Below, piece after piece: positions 32,617 to 36,628 of a stretch of DNA of 36,628 bases. Where the stretch lies: NCBI GenBank assembly GCA_964525945.1, contig CAZGKX010000021.1, positions 1 to 36,628 of the forward strand, in the 5' to 3' direction. Each line of letters opens with the position of its first letter. The stretch's first letter is position 1. Source of the DNA: CAZGKX01 sp964525945. GTDB taxonomy: Bacteria > Pseudomonadota > Gammaproteobacteria > Legionellales > Legionellaceae. The notes under the pieces were generated by a model. The model had not been told where the DNA came from and did not search any database. It saw nothing but the letters and a program-made list of their open reading frames with translations. Made by a program: the position numbers and the translations under genes.

Positions 32617-33156
32617 ATGAATAAGCCTAAACGTATTTTCATTGTTGGCCATATGGGTACAGGCAAGTTTATATTTACCGAAGCGTTAGCTAAAAAATTA
32701 AAATGGCAACTCGTTGATGCAAATCCAAGTATTGAGCGTTATATTGGCCGGCAAACACGAGATATTCTGGGCGAACAAGGTGAAGCAGCGTTTAATCGCG
32801 CCCAAGCAGACATCATTTCTCATTGTATCGAAAATTAAAATGTTGTCGTTTTATTCGAAGACTGTGTTGTGTCAAGCGACCACGGTCGTGAATTGTTATC
32901 CTCTGAATTTGTTGTTTATTTGAAAGTATCTATTTCAACTCAACTTAGTCGTATGAAAAATGGACGGGTTTCGTCGCTTCCGGTGGATGATATGAAGCGT
33001 TTCTTAGAAAAACAACATCGTGAACGAGATGCTTTTTACGAAGAAATTGCTACCTTGATTGTTGATTCTGTTGGTAGTTCAGAGCAAGTTTCTGAAATCA
33101 ATAAAATTGTTGAAGAAGACGTTAATCAGGTTATGAAGGCTCTTGAGCGGGGGTAG
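32617..33156 (+). pseudogene. Shikimate-kinase-like gene broken by one in-frame stop
   Basis: 179 codons starting MNKPKRIFIVGHMGTGKFIF. The fold is that of small P-loop kinases of the AroK/AroL type: Walker A GHMGTGK, then LVDANPSIERYIGRQTRDIL corresponding to the shikimate-binding DxxIE region, then a Gly/His-rich HGRELL and the lid-like LSRMKNGRVSSLP. A TAA at 32836-32838 interrupts the frame; the sequence then continues in the same frame as NVVVLFEDCVVSSDHGRELL. The Walker A Ser/Thr after Lys is Phe, so even a read-through product would be impaired. It is either a recent pseudogene or one base error plus an unusual P-loop. Confidence 0.72.
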
Positions 33157-33302
33157 GGGGAGTAGAATGGCCCGATCACTCTGATCAAACTCTTCTTAGA
33201 ACCGGTAAGGTCATATAAATGACAACAGAGTCGGAGTGTTTTGCGGTATGCTTTAGTTTGTGACAATGAATATTTTTAATTTTAGAACATAATAGGTTAT
33301 TT

Positions 33303-33719
33303 ATGCTTAAAATTGATTTCATAACAGCGCCAAATGAAAAATTTAGTATGGAAATGAATCGAGGTTTAATGGTCTGTCTTGAAAGTCATACTGGCGTCAC
33401 TGGAGAGCCAAAAGCGCATACTATTTATGCTCAGGAGAATCAAAAAACAATAGGCGGCATTGTTGGATATTTTCACGGCGATACTCTATGGATTGACTCC
33501 ATTTATATAGATAAAAGCCGAAGAAAACAGGGGCTTGGTAAAATGCTCGTTAAGCAAATAATAATGTATGCAAAAAATCGTGGGACTTCTGAGATCCAGC
33601 TTAATACTTATTTTTCTGAAGCACGTCAATTTTTTGCGACTCAAGGGTTTGAGACAGTGGTCTCTATTCCAAAATGGAAGTATGGTCTGACCTGTTACCT
33701 CATGAAAAAATTTATATGA
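33303..33719 (+). CDS. GNAT-family N-acetyltransferase
   Basis: A 138-residue acetyl-CoA-dependent acetyltransferase. Motif A is seen as LWIDSIYIDKSRRKQGLGKMLVKQIIMYAKNRG with the pyrophosphate-binding RRKQGLG. Motif B follows as EARQFFATQGFETV. The N-terminal third (GLMVCLESHTGVTGEPKAHTIY) is the substrate side. Similar small GNATs occur in accessory regions with unknown substrates (amines or small antibiotics). Upstream bases 33157-33302 show no gene. No operon partner is obvious; the next gene is 90 bases away. Confidence 0.85.
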   Translation: MLKIDFITAPNEKFSMEMNRGLMVCLESHTGVTGEPKAHTIYAQENQKTIGGIVGYFHGDTLWIDSIYIDKSRRKQGLGKMLVKQIIMYAKNRGTSEIQLNTYFSEARQFFATQGFETVVSIPKWKYGLTCYLMKKFI

Positions 33720-33809
33720 GTTTGACTAATCAATTTAGAGTACACCAAATAGCAACCAGATCCGCTCAAATTTTTCTGATAAACAACTTATATATAAAGG
33801 AGACCAGCC

Positions 33810-34238
33810 GTGTCGTTGACGATAGAAAAAAGTTCTATTACCTATGAATGGGCTTCCAAATTAATTCAAGCAGCAATTGATCATGCCAGAACACTAGACA
33901 CATCTATCTGTGTTGCCATTGTTGACTCAGTAGGTAATTTAATTGCTTTTGCTAAAATGGATGACTGCTGTTTAATTGGTATAGGCACTGCTCAAGGTAA
34001 AGCTTATACTGCCGCTATAAGTGGTTTGAATACACGTGACTTCTTGGTATATCTCAATGAAAATGAGGTCCCGCTTGCCAGCCTACAAGACGAAAAATTA
34101 ATGCTCATTGCTGGCGGACTTCCTATTCTTTATCAAGATAAATTAATTGGTGGTATCGGTATTGGCGGTGGCACTGGAAAACAAGATGAAGAGTGCGCGC
34201 GCATGGCGTTGCAAAGCTTGGTATTGTTTGAGCAATAA
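33810..34238 (+). CDS. HbpS/GlcG-like heme-degrading-family protein (DUF336)
   Basis: A 142-residue protein of the GlcG / HbpS / PduO-C family. Conserved features are AIVDSVGNLIAFAKMDDC, GKAYTAAISGLNTRDF, GGLPILYQDKLIGGIGIGGGTGKQDEECARMAL. HbpS binds heme extracellularly; PduO-C-like domains bind heme or corrinoids; GlcG is of unknown role in glycolate operons. There is no signal peptide, so a cytoplasmic form is expected. The start is GTG 33810 with a strong AAAGGAG eight bases ahead. Confidence 0.85.
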   Translation: MSLTIEKSSITYEWASKLIQAAIDHARTLDTSICVAIVDSVGNLIAFAKMDDCCLIGIGTAQGKAYTAAISGLNTRDFLVYLNENEVPLASLQDEKLMLIAGGLPILYQDKLIGGIGIGGGTGKQDEECARMALQSLVLFEQ

Positions 34239-34285
34239 AGTTCAAGCATACTTTAAAATTACAAGAGCTAAACAGATTTTTTAAA

Positions 34286-34798
34286 ATGAGTAAAAATAAG
34301 ACTACTCTTCATTTTATATGTGGGAAATTAGGCTCGGGTAAAACAACACTGGCCAAAGAGATCACGGATAGGCAAAATGCGATTTTCATTAGCGAAGATA
34401 TCTGGCTAAGCCAATTATTCCCTGATGTAATTAAAACGTTTGAAGATTATTTGCTGTACTCAAAACGAGTTAGAACAGTTATCGCGGCTCATGCTATTGA
34501 ATTATTGCAGCATGGTGTATCAGTGGTTTTTGATTTTTCTGGCAATAGACCGGTTGATAGAGATTGGGTGAAATCAATTTTTGAGAAAGCTCAAGTGGCG
34601 CATGTGCTACATTACATCGTTGCATCCGATGATTTATGCAGAACACAGTTTAAAAAACGCAACCTTAATTTACCCAAAGGATCAAAGATAATAACTGATC
34701 AAGAGTTTGATGTGATAACTCAATATTTTGCTCCACCGGAACAAAACGAGGAATATTGTGTTGAGTATCATTATCGAGAAAATGATGGTGAGATTTAG
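34286..34798 (+). CDS. P-loop kinase-like protein (AAA / zeta-toxin-like superfamily)
   Basis: A 170-residue small-molecule kinase of the P-loop superfamily. Walker A is CGKLGSGKTTLAKEI (about residues 12-26), and the Walker B-like strand is VSVVFDFSGNR. A lid region DDLCRTQFKKRNLN carries the arginines that close over ATP. Close relatives phosphorylate small molecules (chloramphenicol, gluconate, shikimate) or UDP-sugars (zeta toxins). No antitoxin-like neighbour is seen, so the toxin option is not favoured. Two broken P-loop kinase genes lie within 2 kb on either side. Confidence 0.75.
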   Translation: MSKNKTTLHFICGKLGSGKTTLAKEITDRQNAIFISEDIWLSQLFPDVIKTFEDYLLYSKRVRTVIAAHAIELLQHGVSVVFDFSGNRPVDRDWVKSIFEKAQVAHVLHYIVASDDLCRTQFKKRNLNLPKGSKIITDQEFDVITQYFAPPEQNEEYCVEYHYRENDGEI

Positions 34799-34906
34799 AT
34801 GAAATCAAAAGGGCATATTTTAAAACCCCGATTTTTTTGCTCTTTAGTTCTCGCTCTTTCAAATCGAAATTTGAATTTTAAAGGAAGAAAATTTACCCTG
34901 AAAAGC

Positions 34907-35393
34907 CTACACAATAGCTACTTCAGAAATATCGACGGAATTATCCAGTTCTAAATCCCATGAAAGTTGAACCATCAATGCACGTTCATTGATCGATTGA
35001 ATCAATTCGCTAGATACAGGTATGTTTTTAGTTTGGCCTCGGGTGGCTATTCGTTCGTGACATTATCCAGCGGGGCAGAGACACGAATGAGCTTAATCGC
35101 ATAACTGGAGCGCAGACGATTTAGCACGACAAAAAAATAGGCGTGAGACTCCGTGGCCTCAAATGCAACTGAGTCCTCAGTTTGGAGGATTTCAGCTATT
35201 TTTGCTTCCTCAAAGTGGAATCCTCTTTAATCTGGTCCTCACCAAGCAATTTTGATTTTGGAATATCTTCCAGTCCGAGTTGATCAACATTCAAGAAAGG
35301 TATGCCAAAATATTTTTCAAGAACCGTACCAACGTGACTTTTCCCGCTTTCCTTTGGACCAATTAATACGAAAACCGTTTTATTTGATATCAT
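34907..35393 (-). pseudogene. P-loop kinase gene broken by two frameshifts
   Basis: The minus strand starts MISNKTVFVLIGPKESGKSH (Walker A GPKESGKS) and runs VLEKYFGIPFLNVDQLGLED to an early TAG at 35196. One frame away the protein continues FHFEEAKIAEILQTEDSVAF then YFFVVLNRLRSSYAIKLIRV and SAPLDNVTNE, where another stop intrudes. A third frame gives IATRGQTKNIPVSSELIQSI and QLSWDLELDNSVDISEVAIV to a TAG at 34907. The joined sequence looks like one small nucleoside- or shikimate-kinase-like protein of about 160 residues. Its start overlaps the end of the upstream GNAT gene by 14 bases, so the two were once coupled. Confidence 0.65.
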
Positions 35394-35862
35394 ATTTTGA
35401 TTCGCTATTCCACTCGTATAGCATATCAGGGCAATGCTCTTCATTCCCTGAGCCGTCTGAAAATTCTATTATTTTAAATCCATGTCGCTCATAAAAGCGC
35501 CTTGCATTTAAATTTTCTTGGAATGTGCGCAAACGAATTGGAAGATTGAATGATTTTGCTTTAGCTATCAATAATGAACCAGCTCCATGTCCTATCTCTT
35601 TAGGTAATACATATAGCTGCTCAATCCAATTGATTTGTTGTTTTTCAGCAATTGCCATCATGCCAATGATCACATTATTTTGCTCCACTATCCAAACTTG
35701 AGTGCTTGGTATTAATATGTCATGCATCCATTGTTGAATTGCTGCCTCTGAGTGAACCAGCGGTGCAAAAGAAATATACTCTTTGCGAGATGCCAAATAA
35801 AGATTTGCAATCACGTTTGCATCCGATTGTGTTGCAATTCGCATGGAGAGTTTTTGTGTCAT
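35380..35862 (-). CDS. GNAT-family N-acetyltransferase
   Basis: A 160-residue acetyltransferase with the pattern MRIATQSDANVIANLYLASR at the start and INWIEQLYVLPKEIGHGAGSLLIAKAK as motif A. The usual Q/RxxGxG/A reads EIGHGAG, a slightly altered pyrophosphate loop. Motif B is ENLNARRFYERHGFKIIEFSDG with the conserved Asn, Tyr and GF. The closing segment HCPDMLYEW is also typical of this subgroup. The start ATG 35862 is chosen over GTG 35871; neither has a strong ribosome site. It is followed by a kinase pseudogene that overlaps its end. Confidence 0.82.
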   Translation of the reverse strand: MTQKLSMRIATQSDANVIANLYLASRKEYISFAPLVHSEAAIQQWMHDILIPSTQVWIVEQNNVIIGMMAIAEKQQINWIEQLYVLPKEIGHGAGSLLIAKAKSFNLPIRLRTFQENLNARRFYERHGFKIIEFSDGSGNEEHCPDMLYEWNSESKYDIK

Positions 35863-36058
35863 TATAGTCACATGGATAAAATGAGTCAGTGATGATGATA
35901 CCGTATTTCATTAATGAAATGCTTCTTCAACGTAGGGATGCATTAAATCAATGGGGGGCAGTATATAGATCATTTAATTTCTGAACCTTATGTCCAGCAT
36001 CATGCCCAAGAAGCTCATTTGATACCAGCATGATACAATAGCAAAATAATTAAGGGAC

Positions 36059-36589
36059 ATGAAATCTATGGATTTACAAACATTGATGACCCAAATTGAT
36101 CTTGGGGAAGATAGTACTCGCCAATTCAAATCGGACATACGTAATAGCGAATCGCTAGCAGCAGAAATGGCCGCGTTTGCTAATGCAAATGGTGGAACGA
36201 TCTTAATTGGTGTTGCCGATGACGGTACCACTCCAGGATTAGCAAAAGAAGATGTTTCGCGGATTAATCAATTGATTAGCAATGTAAGCAGCCAGTTGGT
36301 GCGTAGCCCACTTACGGTGCAGACTTATAATATTGCATTGGAAAATAGTCGCATAATTATCGTCTTGACTGTGCCTAAAGGAATCGATAAACCTTATTTC
36401 GATAAAAATGGGGTGATATGGCTCAAAGCTGGATCAGACAAACGACGAGTAAATTCAAAAGAGGAGCTGCGGCGTCTATTTCAAATATCAGATCAATTTC
36501 ATGCCGATGAATTGCCAACAAAAGCTGGTATCGACAAATTGGATAAACTACGTTTTCGTGATTTTCTACGAGATGATCTTGCCCGATAA
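36059..36589 (+). CDS. AlbA_2 (Schlafen-type) domain protein, probably truncated
   Basis: 176 residues comprising the AlbA_2 nucleic-acid-binding domain: DLGEDSTRQFKSDIRNSESLAAEMAAFANANGGTILIGVADDG, then PLTVQTYNIALENSRIIIVLTVPKGIDKPYF and GVIWLKAGSDKRRVNSKEELRRLF. In most relatives this domain is followed by a further 200 or more residues (HATPase_c_4 or winged-helix part). Here the chain stops soon after a linker (RFRDFLRDDLAR), so the C-terminal part is missing. The DNA after the stop (CGGACACATTGC) could be the start of an inserted element, but the window ends 39 bases on. AlbA_2 proteins are often regulators or belong to defence islands. Confidence 0.72.
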   Translation: MKSMDLQTLMTQIDLGEDSTRQFKSDIRNSESLAAEMAAFANANGGTILIGVADDGTTPGLAKEDVSRINQLISNVSSQLVRSPLTVQTYNIALENSRIIIVLTVPKGIDKPYFDKNGVIWLKAGSDKRRVNSKEELRRLFQISDQFHADELPTKAGIDKLDKLRFRDFLRDDLAR

Positions 36590-36628
36590 AATCGGACACA
36601 TTGCTAAGCTACTTTTTTGATCTCAAAT

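Noticed and set aside
34286..34798. Zeta-type toxin of a toxin-antitoxin pair
   Set aside because: The P-loop fold fits, but no small antitoxin-like gene lies directly upstream, so a small-molecule kinase is the simpler reading.
1..36628. tRNA, rRNA or CRISPR array
   Set aside because: No cloverleaf with a TTCRA arm and CCA-type end, no rRNA block, and no regularly spaced direct repeats were seen by eye.

Overview
The window reads as a chromosome segment of a moderately AT-rich gammaproteobacterium, most likely in the Legionellales or Coxiella/Legionella neighbourhood. That placement rests on three things: the dcw-cluster end ftsA-ftsZ-lpxC followed by a convergent dciA (DUF721), a block rsmB-fmt-def / dprA-smg-topA as found near the origin in gammaproteobacteria, and scattered eukaryotic-like or effector-like orphan genes. 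No species is claimed. Three runs of ten N (3752-3761, 14837-14846, 28089-28098) are scaffold joins. For at least two of them the flanks suggest that no sequence is actually missing.

Layout. 1-3.6 kb: end of the division/envelope cluster (partial ftsA, ftsZ, lpxC, dciA). 3.5-3.9 kb: a repeat-rich join with a palindromic element and a broken second copy of the dciA start. 4-5.6 kb: a PH-domain membrane protein and a coiled-coil orphan. 5.8-9.2 kb: class I PHA synthase phaC, the chaperone pair cbpA-cbpM and a small channel-like membrane protein, all on the + strand. 9.2-12.2 kb: a GT2-GtrA fusion, a dispersed palindromic repeat and a polytopic GT-C-like protein, probably a lipid-linked sugar transfer pair. 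12.3-14.9 kb: dacB and parB, co-directional on the - strand. 15-15.9 kb: an orphan with two C-terminal membrane helices. 15.96-16.2 kb: three perfect DnaA boxes beside an AT-rich tract and four GATC sites, a candidate replication origin. 16.2-23 kb: rsmB, fmt, def on the - strand, and dprA, smg, topA on the + strand. 23-26.2 kb: a cold-shock protein, panD, a 54-residue lipoprotein, a GyrI-like protein and membrane proteins.

26.3-36.6 kb is accessory. It holds a choline-kinase/APH-like protein with one catalytic-loop residue changed, a divergent large kinase-like protein split by the third gap, a secreted avidin-like protein that has lost every biotin-pocket tryptophan, an S66 (MccF/LdcA-like) peptidase, small acetyltransferases, an ABM-fold enzyme, a HbpS/GlcG-like protein and an AlbA_2 protein that appears cut short. 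Between them lie at least four decayed genes, two of them P-loop small-molecule kinases. This suggests an actively eroding region in a host-associated bacterium.

The observations most worth following are the DnaA-box cluster next to parB, the tryptophan-less avidin-like protein, the gap-split kinase-like protein, and the partial dciA duplication at the first gap.
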